Positions 9,403-16,832 of a DNA stretch of 47,949 bases are shown in pieces. Within the stretch, counting starts at the first letter, position 1. The number at the start of each line of letters is the position of its first letter. The DNA is from Nitrospirota bacterium (GTDB lineage Bacteria; Nitrospirota; Thermodesulfovibrionia; UBA6902): contig JACRMS010000001.1 of NCBI GenBank assembly GCA_016214845.1, positions 1 to 47,949 on the forward strand, given 5' to 3'. Made by a program: the position numbers and the translations under genes. The notes beneath the pieces were generated by a model. The model did not search any database, was not told the DNA's origin, and saw only the letters and a list, made by a program, of their open reading frames with translations.

Positions 9403-10401
9403 TCAGTCGTCGGCTGACCCAAGCGGCAGATAAGCCTTTGGATTTAAGGAAAGATCTACTGTTTTCGCGTTTATAAGATGATGGTATCCTGCGGCAGCTA
9501 TCATTGCCGCATTGTCAGTGCATAAGTGCAGCGAAGGAAAATAAACCTCAAAATCTTTTTCAAGAGCTTCCCGCTTGATATTTTCTCGTAAGGCGCTGTT
9601 TGCGGCTACTCCTCCAGAGAGAATGATTGTTTTAATACCGGTTGCTCTCGTCACGTCAATTATTCTGTTTGTCAAACTTCCCACAACAGCGGATTGAAAG
9701 CTTGCGGCAATATCCTCTTTGCTTGCCTCAGGGTTTTTTCTGACATAGTTTAATACCGCAGTTTTTAATCCGCTAAAACTAAAGTCGAAACTATCTTTAA
9801 GAAGCGCCTTTGGGAAGGCCACAGCTTGGGGATTCCCTTTTGACGCAAGCGCATCAATGATCGGGCCACCGGGGTATCCAAATCCAAGGAGCTTCGCCAC
9901 CTTATCATATGCTTCTCCCGCGGCATCATCCCTTGTCCTGCCCAATTCAATATATTGTCCAAAGCCGTCCACCTTGTATATGCTTGTATGCCCGCCTGAT
10001 ACTACAAGGGCGAGAAAGGGAAACTCGGGCTTAGTCTCAAGAAATACTGAAAATATATGCCCCTCCAGATGATTTACGGCAACCAGCGGGACAGTGTGGA
10101 CAAATGAAAGTGATTTCGCAAAGCAAACCCCGACAAGGAGCGAGCCGATCAACCCGGGCCCATGACTTACTGCAATCGCAGAGATATCACGTATCCCAAC
10201 CCCGGCTTGCTTTATTGCCTCATCAACAACGGGGCAGATCATCTCCAGGTGTCTTCTTGATGCAAGCTCCGGGACTATGCCGCCATACTTTTTGTGGATT
10301 TCATTCTGGCTTGAGACGATATTTGAAATGATACTGCTTCCATCCATAACAATAGAGGCGGCGGTGTCGTCACAGGATGTATCTATTCCCAAAATCAGCA
10401 T
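9403..10401 (-). CDS. tsaD: tRNA N6-adenosine threonylcarbamoyltransferase
   Basis: TsaD (Gcp/YgjD/Kae1 family, ASKHA fold) transfers threonylcarbamoyl from TsaC product to A37 of ANN-decoding tRNAs, working with TsaB and TsaE. Visible family blocks are ILGIDTSCDDTAAS, the metal-binding HLEGHIFS, VSGGHTSIY, GEAYDKVAKLLG, GGPIIDALA, FSFSGLKTAV and SGGVAANSALR. Length is normal. The ATG at 10401 gives the standard MLILGIDTS start; a TTG at 10407 is also in frame. A parS-like palindrome lies just upstream at 10415-10430. Confidence 0.96.
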   Translation of the reverse strand: MLILGIDTSCDDTAASIVMDGSSIISNIVSSQNEIHKKYGGIVPELASRRHLEMICPVVDEAIKQAGVGIRDISAIAVSHGPGLIGSLLVGVCFAKSLSFVHTVPLVAVNHLEGHIFSVFLETKPEFPFLALVVSGGHTSIYKVDGFGQYIELGRTRDDAAGEAYDKVAKLLGFGYPGGPIIDALASKGNPQAVAFPKALLKDSFDFSFSGLKTAVLNYVRKNPEASKEDIAASFQSAVVGSLTNRIIDVTRATGIKTIILSGGVAANSALRENIKREALEKDFEVYFPSLHLCTDNAAMIAAAGYHHLINAKTVDLSLNPKAYLPLGSADD

Positions 10402-10414
10402 CTTCAAATATCAT

Positions 10415-10430
10415 TGTTCCACGTGGAACA
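10415..10430. promoter_or_regulatory. Candidate parS site (ParB centromere)
   Basis: The 16-mer TGTTCCACGTGGAACA is a perfect palindrome and matches the widely conserved chromosomal parS pattern TGTTNCACGTGNAACA at every fixed position. ParB/Spo0J loads at such sites and spreads to help origin segregation; they usually lie in the origin-proximal part of chromosomes. It sits 14 bp before the tsaD ATG, so it might instead or also be an operator. No parA or parB gene lies in this window. Confidence 0.75.
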
Positions 10431-10476
10431 TATTTTCTTTCTGCTATATGATGTCTTCAAAAAAGATTTTTAATAC

Positions 10477-10623
10477 GAAATGAAAGTCTATTCCAGAATT
10501 TCTATAATCGACAAACAGTTTATTACATCTCTGCTTTAGGGGCTATAGTGTTCAAGCCTTTAACTCTATGCCCTCAGCTTTTCAAAGGTGTCGCATAGAA
10601 ATTCTTCCACAGCCTTCCATTTC
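10477..10623. repeat. Palindromic interspersed element, copy A
   Basis: The left arm GAAATGAAAG...TTCCAGAATTTCTAT and right arm ATAGAAATTCTTCCACAG...CTTCCATTTC are imperfect inverted repeats about 35 nt long. They enclose about 75 bp unlike the inner part of the other two copies. It shares AATTTCTATAATCGACA at the left end and GGTGTCG(C/T)ATAGAAATTCTTCCACAG at the right end with copy B. It lies between tsaD and the precorrin-2 dehydrogenase gene and looks like a MITE-like or structured repeat. Confidence 0.75.
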
Positions 10624-10644
10624 AGCAACCATTGGGCGCAGAGT

Positions 10645-11268
10645 TCATAATGGATAAACCTGCTGATTAATATATTCAGAGGCAGCCCGAAAGCCGTTTT
10701 TTCTAAGAATGCGAAAGATGTTTTCTGAAGCAAGAGATTTAAGAAGTTTCTCCCTTTTTTTATTGTCCAGTAGTTTCTTTATCGCCCTGTTACGGGTTGA
10801 TTCGACAAACTTTAAATAAAGTGCAAATTCTTTATCGTAAAGTTTTTCCATTTCTTTTCTAATGGCCTTTGAGATTGCTGGACTCGCGCCTTCAGTTGAG
10901 ATAGCAATAGTCAAAGGCCCGCGCCTTACGATTGAAGGTGCGATAAAATTTCCCTCTGAGGGCAGATCAATTACATTTACGAGATGTCCCGCCTCACGCG
11001 CTATCTGGGTATTTACCTCAGTGGAAGAGGTGCACGCGATTACGACAAAGGCGTCTTTAGTGTCTCCAGTTTTATAGGCCCTTATAATATGTTTAATCTT
11101 CCCTTTATCTTTAAGTATCCGTAAGTTGCGTGTAATTTCAGGGCTTATTATTTTAACCAAAGCTCCTGCCTTGAGAAGTATGCGCACCTTTCTTTCCGCA
11201 ACACGGCCTCCTCCAACTACAACTGTTTTTTTATTTTTCAGATTCAAAAAGACGGGATAATATTTCAC
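10645..11268 (-). CDS. Precorrin-2 dehydrogenase / sirohydrochlorin ferrochelatase (CysG N-terminal type)
   Basis: A 207-residue Met8/CysG-N type enzyme converting precorrin-2 to sirohydrochlorin with NAD, often also inserting iron, in siroheme or heme d1 synthesis. The NAD-binding loop is VVVGGGRVAERK, followed by VVIACTSS and VNVIDLPSEGNFIAPSIV, then ISTEGASPAISKAIR at the active site. It is a stand-alone protein without the CysG methyltransferase half. It starts with GTG overlapping the TGA of the bamD-like gene, so it is translationally coupled to an unrelated envelope gene. Siroheme would serve sulfite or nitrite reductases, none of which are in this window. Confidence 0.88.
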   Translation of the reverse strand: MKYYPVFLNLKNKKTVVVGGGRVAERKVRILLKAGALVKIISPEITRNLRILKDKGKIKHIIRAYKTGDTKDAFVVIACTSSTEVNTQIAREAGHLVNVIDLPSEGNFIAPSIVRRGPLTIAISTEGASPAISKAIRKEMEKLYDKEFALYLKFVESTRNRAIKKLLDNKKREKLLKSLASENIFRILRKNGFRAASEYINQQVYPL

Positions 11269-12035
11269 TTTTTTTCTTTAAACGAAGTGATGAGTTCTCT
11301 CGCATCATTGGCACGTTTTATTGTGGGGAATTTTACAATTAGAGAAGTCAGGGCATTTATCGCCTTGTCACGCTGTCCCAGATTTTCATAAGAAAGACCG
11401 AGATAATAAAGCGTTTCAGATTCTTTCATTGAGTCAGGGTAGTTTTCAAGCAGGCCGGTAAAGCGCTGCACTGCCGCATTGTAAGAGCCTTTTTTATAAT
11501 AGAAATTTCCAATGGAGAATTCATATTCAGCAAGCACTCGCCGGCACACGGTTATCCTGTCGTCGACAATATCCATGTATGGGTTTCTGGGATAATCCCG
11601 TCTAAGCTTTTCAAATTCCTTTAAAGCCCGTTGAGCATAAGAGTAACTGATGTCAACGGTTGTTATCCTTTTAAAAAAGCTCAGTGCCAGATTATATTGA
11701 GCGTAAGGCGCATACTTGCTATATGGATATGTATTCAGGAATGTTTCGTATTCAACCGCTGCTTCATCATAGGAGGCGTCCTCAAAATATGTGTCAGCGA
11801 TGCGAAGCTTGGCCAACGTTGAATATTGCTGAGAGGCATCCTTTAATTTAATTTTTTCAAGAAGCTCCCTTGCTTCCGCATAGGAGCCGGCAGATATAAG
11901 GTCATTTGCCTTTTTCAAAGATCCTTCAGGGTCAAAAGGCGGTTCCTGGACCTGGGCGGCCGAGCATCCAAGCACAATCAGGAGGATAAGCAGAAAAAAG
12001 ATTTGCCGGACATATTTAGTTTTTTTGTATTTCAT
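11265..12035 (-). CDS. bamD: Outer membrane assembly lipoprotein BamD-like
   Basis: A 256-residue lipoprotein with lipobox LIVLGC, so Cys24 would be lipidated after LspA cleavage. The rest is TPR repeats (KANDLISAGSYAEARELLEK, EAAVEYETFLNTYPYSKYAP, YNAAVQRFTGLLENYPDS, DKAINALTSLIVKFP), the BamD/YfiO arrangement. BamD supports BamA in inserting beta-barrel proteins into the outer membrane. A promoter is seen at 12061-12090. A generic TPR lipoprotein is the alternative, but size and the repeated 'YP.S.Y' helices fit BamD well. Confidence 0.88.
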   Translation of the reverse strand: MKYKKTKYVRQIFFLLILLIVLGCSAAQVQEPPFDPEGSLKKANDLISAGSYAEARELLEKIKLKDASQQYSTLAKLRIADTYFEDASYDEAAVEYETFLNTYPYSKYAPYAQYNLALSFFKRITTVDISYSYAQRALKEFEKLRRDYPRNPYMDIVDDRITVCRRVLAEYEFSIGNFYYKKGSYNAAVQRFTGLLENYPDSMKESETLYYLGLSYENLGQRDKAINALTSLIVKFPTIKRANDARELITSFKEKK

Positions 12036-12060
12036 AACTTCCCTTATTACAAAGTAAATA

Positions 12061-12090
12061 ATTTTATCTTAACGCAAGTATTTTTATCAA
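12061..12090 (-). promoter_or_regulatory. Sigma70-type promoter of the bamD operon
   Basis: On the minus strand, TTGATA (12090-12085) is separated by 18 bp from TAAAAT (12066-12061), about 25 nt before the bamD start codon. It would also serve the coupled precorrin-2 dehydrogenase gene. Confidence 0.5.
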
Positions 12091-12174
12091 ACTGTATCGC
12101 GCAATAAAAATAATAACTTTATAACTAATTGTTCAGTTTACTATCTGTCATGAATTTATTACAATTAACTTATT

Positions 12175-12981
12175 ATGAAAACAATAAAGACGGAAGAATA
12201 TATTATCGAAGAAGAGCCGTACTATCTGCCTTCAGGCAGGGAGATAGAGATATTTGAGGCAGCTTACAAGAATCAGATACCGGTCATCTTGAAGGGACCA
12301 ACCGGATGCGGCAAGACCAGATTTATGCAGCATATGGCCTGGAGATTGAAGAGACCTCTTATTACTGTTTCTTGTCATGATGATCTCACTGCCTCCGACC
12401 TTGTTGGCAGATATCTTGTGCGCGGAGGGGAGACGGTATGGGTTGACGGGCCTCTTACAAAGGCCGTGAAGGTCGGCGGCTTCTGCTATCTCGATGAAAT
12501 TGTCGAGGCGAGGAAGGACACCACAGTCGTAATCCATCCCTTGGCGGATGACAGGAGGATCCTCCCCATAGAGAAGCTGGGCGAGACACTACAGGCGCCT
12601 CCGCAATTCCTCTTCAGCATATCCTACAATCCGGGATACCAGAGCATCCTCAAAGACCTCAAGCAGTCTACACGTCAGCGGTTTCTTGCAATTGAGTTCA
12701 GCTATCCTGACAAGAAGCTTGAAAAGCAGATCATAATGCACGAATCCGGTATTGATGAAACCACTGCGGAAAGACTGGTGAGTTTCGCCGAAAAAACTCG
12801 TAATCTGAAAGACAGGGGGCTGATCGAGGGGGCAAGCACAAGGCTTTTAATTCACGCTGCAAAATTGATCTCTTCCGGCATTGAAACGACAGAGGCCTGC
12901 AAGACCGCAATTGCCGAGCCCCTTACCGATGACCATGAAATGCTGTCGGCCCTTTCCGAACTAATAAGCTCCATATTTTAA
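12175..12981 (+). CDS. cbbQ: CbbQ/NirQ/NorQ-type MoxR AAA+ ATPase
   Basis: A 268-residue AAA+ ATPase. Walker A is GPTGCGKT (41-48) and Walker B/sensor region FCYLDEIVEARKDTT. The family-specific HPLADDRR, SISYNPGYQS, LKQSTRQRF and a C-terminal TRLLIHAAKLI block match CbbQ/NorQ. These proteins form hexamers that with a VWA partner (CbbO/NorD) remodel target enzymes: Rubisco (removal of inhibitory sugar phosphates) or nitric oxide reductase (maturation). The partner follows with a TAATG overlap. Neither target is encoded here, so whether it acts as CbbQ, NorQ or for a third enzyme is open. Confidence 0.9.
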   Translation: MKTIKTEEYIIEEEPYYLPSGREIEIFEAAYKNQIPVILKGPTGCGKTRFMQHMAWRLKRPLITVSCHDDLTASDLVGRYLVRGGETVWVDGPLTKAVKVGGFCYLDEIVEARKDTTVVIHPLADDRRILPIEKLGETLQAPPQFLFSISYNPGYQSILKDLKQSTRQRFLAIEFSYPDKKLEKQIIMHESGIDETTAERLVSFAEKTRNLKDRGLIEGASTRLLIHAAKLISSGIETTEACKTAIAEPLTDDHEMLSALSELISSIF

Positions 12982-15224
12982 TGCATGAGATTGAAGAGAA
13001 ATATATTGAGCAATTAAAAGAAGAGATCATAAAAAATCTACGCCTGGATTTTTTTGATGATGAAGAGATAAAAGCGATCTTAATGGACCTGACGTCCTTT
13101 GACAAAAAGATAAGACAAAAAGCTGTTGCCCTCTGCCAGACCCTTTCCCATAAAAGCTCATCCCTGGTCCCGACTACAATTAAACGCGTTAAAAACGCCT
13201 CCCGATTCCTTGTGCCAAGAGAGATGGAAAAATGGATAAACCACGCCTATGATTTGTTAGACCATCAGGGAGTTGATCCTTTTTTAGGTTTTATTTCAAG
13301 GATGGATGCTGAGACCCTTTGGAATTTTCTGATGCCAAAAGGGCTTTCACTTCAGGAAGTTGCGCCGTTTCTTGAAACTTATCTGAGGGGCATATCGGGG
13401 CTTGAACTGAAGGTCATGCCAAACAAAGAATCTTATACCAACACATCAACGATATATCTTCCTCCCTTTTTAGACAAATATGAAGAGCACGATAAAAATC
13501 TTCTGATTTATAAATTCATGGCAGCCCACAAATGGGCACAAATAGTACAGGGCACACTGACCCCTGACGCAGCCACACTAAAAGCCTTTCTGAAAGATGA
13601 TGTTACAGCCCATCCCGACATAGAAACCTTCTTCGGACTTTTTCCTGAAAAGGAACTCGCGATCGATCTTTACAACCTTATTGAAGCCTTCAGGCTTGAA
13701 TCATTTCTTAAAAAAGAGCTCCCCGGACTTATGAGAGAAATGCGTAACATTAAGAAAGATTTCATTAAATTCAGGGCCCCTCTTTCAAGCCTTTCAGAAA
13801 AAGCAGCGTTTGTTGAACTGCTTTATCAGTCTTATCTGAGGGGAGAAACTGAAACCTCTTTTTTAAACAAAGAGATCGGAGAAATTTTAAATCTGAAAGA
13901 AGAGACCGGTAATTATGAAAGCATGACAGCCCTTTTTAAACTTTATGACATGGCAATTAAATTTGCAGGCACTTACCAGCCGCGAAGTTATCTGCTTCTT
14001 CTTGGTGCAATAAGGCCGGAAGAAATCTCCGTTCATTTGAAAGAGGAGAGACGGGCGCACAAAAAGAGGCTTGAGGGCTTCGTCACAAAAATCATAAACA
14101 TGCCCTCATTTGATCCTCAGAAGATGTCCGCGCATAAGAGCCTCTTTCGGGACAGGATGGCTGACCCTGCGAAAGAATACCTGCTTATCAAAGGCAGGAT
14201 AATCGATCTTGACACCGAGACAAAAGACTTTATCGCTGAGAGGGGCGGGATACCGGGCGGCGTAATGGTCAAGGGGGCAGACATTGGCGGGGCGGGAAGT
14301 CCTATCACCCTGACCGAACTAATGGAAGAAGAGGAAATATTTCAGGAGGCTACGGGCGGGATAAAATATGATGAATGGGATTATAACAGGGGAGGCTACA
14401 AGAAAAAGTGGTGTACCCTTTATGAACATAATATCCATCCGGTGCACGACTCATTTGTGGAGCTGACCCTCAGGCGTTACAGCGGACAAGTCAGCGTGCT
14501 GAGGAAGAAGTTTGAACTTTTAAACAGAGAACCCAAGATAATCAGAAGACAGAAGGACGGAGACGATATAGATATTGATGCAGTTGTCGATGCGTTTTCA
14601 GACATACACGCGGGCCTTTCACCGGCTGAAAATTACTTCACAAAATACGACAGGCAGCAAAGGAACCTCGCAGTATTGTTTCTTATCGATATGAGCGGTT
14701 CCACAAAGGGCTGGGTAAATGAGGCTGAAAGAGAATCCCTTATACTAATGGCTGAGGCGCTTGAAGCGCTTGGTGACCGGTATGCTGTTTATGGTTTTTC
14801 CGGCATGACAAGAAATAAGTGCGATTATTATTGTGTAAAGAGTTTTGACGAACAGTACTCAGACATTGTAAAGCGGCGCATCAGCGGCATAGTCCCAAAA
14901 GACTACACCCGCATGGGGCCGCCTATCAGGCACTCAATATCTCTTCTTAAATCTGTTGATGCAAGGACAAAGCTGCTTATCACTCTCAGCGACGGGAAGC
15001 CGGAAGATTATGATGCGTACAAAGGCAACTACGGCATTGAAGATACCAGAAAGGCGCTCATAGAGGCAAAGGAATACGGGATCCATTCCTTCTGCATAAC
15101 CATTGACAGAGAGGCAAGCTCGTACCTGAAACGCATGTACGGTGAGGTAAATTATACAGTGATAGATGATGTCAGGAAGCTCCCGCACAGGATCACGGAG
15201 ATTTACCGGCGGCTTGCAACCTGA
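12981..15224 (+). CDS. cbbO: CbbO/NorD-type VWA domain protein
   Basis: A 747-residue partner of the upstream ATPase. The C-terminal von Willebrand A domain starts near residue 563 and has a full MIDAS set: DMSGST (Asp570), the Thr of DYTRMG and the Asp of TLSDGKPEDYD. The long N-terminal helical region (about 1-450) is as in CbbO, where the VWA domain docks on the target and the N-terminal part binds the hexamer. The ATG overlaps the upstream TAA by one base, indicating tight coupling. No transmembrane segment is seen, so the complex is cytoplasmic. The target enzyme is not evident from the neighbours. Confidence 0.87.
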   Translation: MHEIEEKYIEQLKEEIIKNLRLDFFDDEEIKAILMDLTSFDKKIRQKAVALCQTLSHKSSSLVPTTIKRVKNASRFLVPREMEKWINHAYDLLDHQGVDPFLGFISRMDAETLWNFLMPKGLSLQEVAPFLETYLRGISGLELKVMPNKESYTNTSTIYLPPFLDKYEEHDKNLLIYKFMAAHKWAQIVQGTLTPDAATLKAFLKDDVTAHPDIETFFGLFPEKELAIDLYNLIEAFRLESFLKKELPGLMREMRNIKKDFIKFRAPLSSLSEKAAFVELLYQSYLRGETETSFLNKEIGEILNLKEETGNYESMTALFKLYDMAIKFAGTYQPRSYLLLLGAIRPEEISVHLKEERRAHKKRLEGFVTKIINMPSFDPQKMSAHKSLFRDRMADPAKEYLLIKGRIIDLDTETKDFIAERGGIPGGVMVKGADIGGAGSPITLTELMEEEEIFQEATGGIKYDEWDYNRGGYKKKWCTLYEHNIHPVHDSFVELTLRRYSGQVSVLRKKFELLNREPKIIRRQKDGDDIDIDAVVDAFSDIHAGLSPAENYFTKYDRQQRNLAVLFLIDMSGSTKGWVNEAERESLILMAEALEALGDRYAVYGFSGMTRNKCDYYCVKSFDEQYSDIVKRRISGIVPKDYTRMGPPIRHSISLLKSVDARTKLLITLSDGKPEDYDAYKGNYGIEDTRKALIEAKEYGIHSFCITIDREASSYLKRMYGEVNYTVIDDVRKLPHRITEIYRRLAT

Positions 15225-15240
15225 TTTATCAGCTCGGATT

Positions 15241-16392
15241 ATGACTATGAAAGAAGAGGGCCGGGATTATTTTCACAATGAGTTCAATCTGCGCGAGGGA
15301 CTGATATACCTTAATCATGCCGCTGTATCCCCGTGGCCTGTACGCACGGCAAAGGCTGTGCAGCAGTTTGCGGAAGAGAACATGGTCCAGGGTTCTTTGA
15401 ATTATCTTAAATGGATCGAGGTTGACAACGGACTGCGCGCACAGGCGAGGGAACTTTTAAACGCCCGTTCAAAAGACAGCATTGCCCTTGTCAAAAATAC
15501 CTCTGAGGCCCTGTCTTTTGTGGCATACGGGCTGGACTGGAAGGGGGGTGATAACATTGTCAGCGCCGATCAGGAATTTCCATCCAACCGCATTGTCTGG
15601 GAGTCGCTCCGTCAAAGAGGTGTTGAATTCCGCGAAGCTGACATCAGTAAAACAGAGAGTCCCGAGGATGCTCTTTTCTCAATAGTCGATAATCGAACAC
15701 GTCTGATTACAATCAGCTCCGTACAGTTTTCAACAGGCCTCAGGATGGATATTGCACGCATCGGCGAGTTTTGCAAAAGCAAAGGCATCTTATTTTGTGT
15801 TGATGCGATCCAAGGTCTCGGAGCCTTGCGGTTTGAAGTTGAAAATATTGGCGCGGACTTTGTTATGGCAGATGGGCACAAGTGGATGCTCGGCCCTGAA
15901 GGGCTTGGACTTTTTTACTGCCGTCCTGAAGCAATGGACCGTTTGAATCTTACTCAATACGGCTGGCACATGGTTGAGGCCGCAGGGGATTTTGACCGCA
16001 GGGGTTGGAGCATCGCAAAGACAGCCCGCCGCTTTGAATGCGGAAGCCCCAACACCGTTGGCATTCACGCACTCAGCGCGAGCCTTTCACTTTTGTTGGA
16101 AACAGGAATGGAGCAGGTGGAAAGAGATGTGCTGAAAAGAAGCGAATATCTTTTTGACAAGATTACGTCAAACCCTGAACTCGAATTGCTCACCTCAACA
16201 GCTTCAGGCCGCTATGCCGGCATCGTCACTTTCAGAAGACGCAATGTTGATCCGGCAGCGCTTTACCGTCATTTGAGTCAGAACAATATAGTATGCGCCT
16301 TGCGCGGAGGAGGTATTCGCCTGTCGCCTCACTTCTACACCCCGTATGATCATCTCGACCGCGCGATAGATCTTGCCAATGATATTTCATAA
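15241..16392 (+). CDS. Class V aminotransferase (cysteine desulfurase/selenocysteine lyase-like)
   Basis: A PLP enzyme of about 383 residues. The opening YLNHAAVSPWP is typical of class V enzymes. The cofactor Lys is Lys214 in ADGHKWMLGPEG, Asp of the PLP pyridine contact is in FCVDAIQGLG, and ALRGGGIRLSPHFYT is the C-terminal substrate-binding block. The open frame reaches 15166 inside the VWA gene, but homology begins after the ATG at 15241 (a second ATG lies at 15247), so that start is used. Substrate is uncertain: kynureninase, isopenicillin-N epimerase-like and desulfurase relatives look alike. It may be cotranscribed with the CbbQ/CbbO pair. Confidence 0.85.
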   Translation: MTMKEEGRDYFHNEFNLREGLIYLNHAAVSPWPVRTAKAVQQFAEENMVQGSLNYLKWIEVDNGLRAQARELLNARSKDSIALVKNTSEALSFVAYGLDWKGGDNIVSADQEFPSNRIVWESLRQRGVEFREADISKTESPEDALFSIVDNRTRLITISSVQFSTGLRMDIARIGEFCKSKGILFCVDAIQGLGALRFEVENIGADFVMADGHKWMLGPEGLGLFYCRPEAMDRLNLTQYGWHMVEAAGDFDRRGWSIAKTARRFECGSPNTVGIHALSASLSLLLETGMEQVERDVLKRSEYLFDKITSNPELELLTSTASGRYAGIVTFRRRNVDPAALYRHLSQNNIVCALRGGGIRLSPHFYTPYDHLDRAIDLANDIS

Positions 16393-16409
16393 AACATAAC
16401 CGGGTCTCT

Positions 16410-16793
16410 ATGCGTCCTAAACATAAACAAATTTTTTCCGGCGGCATCCTGGCGACAATCGGATATTTGCTGTCGCCGCTCTCGTGGTGGAATGATTTGT
16501 ATTTGAATATCCCGCTCGCATACGTCTGTGCCTGGCTGGCAAGCTTATTATATAAGCCTGCATTTCTTCCCGTATTTATTGTCTCTTACTGGATAACAAA
16601 CATAACCGGCTTTGTACTGATGCATAAGGGAATAGAAAAAATTGCGGGAAAAGAAGTCAAAAAATCATTTTCAAAAAAAGTCCTTTTAAAGGATCTCGCG
16701 CTTTCATTGGCGTATACTGTCTTGATAATCATCCTGATTAAATTACATATAATCAGACCCATCGAGCAGTACTTCACCAGCCCTGCTTTGTAA
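16410..16793 (+). CDS. Small membrane protein of unknown function
   Basis: 127 residues with about three or four hydrophobic segments (around 9-25, 33-48, 50-72 and 93-113). It is rich in Trp/Tyr near the first helix (SPLSWWNDLYLNIPLAY). No catalytic motif is apparent. It starts 17 bp after the aminotransferase stop and is probably in the same operon. I do not recognise the family. Confidence 0.65.
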   Translation: MRPKHKQIFSGGILATIGYLLSPLSWWNDLYLNIPLAYVCAWLASLLYKPAFLPVFIVSYWITNITGFVLMHKGIEKIAGKEVKKSFSKKVLLKDLALSLAYTVLIIILIKLHIIRPIEQYFTSPAL

Positions 16794-16832
16794 CCATTCC
16801 AAACCCCTCTCAATACCTGTTACAATATTCGG

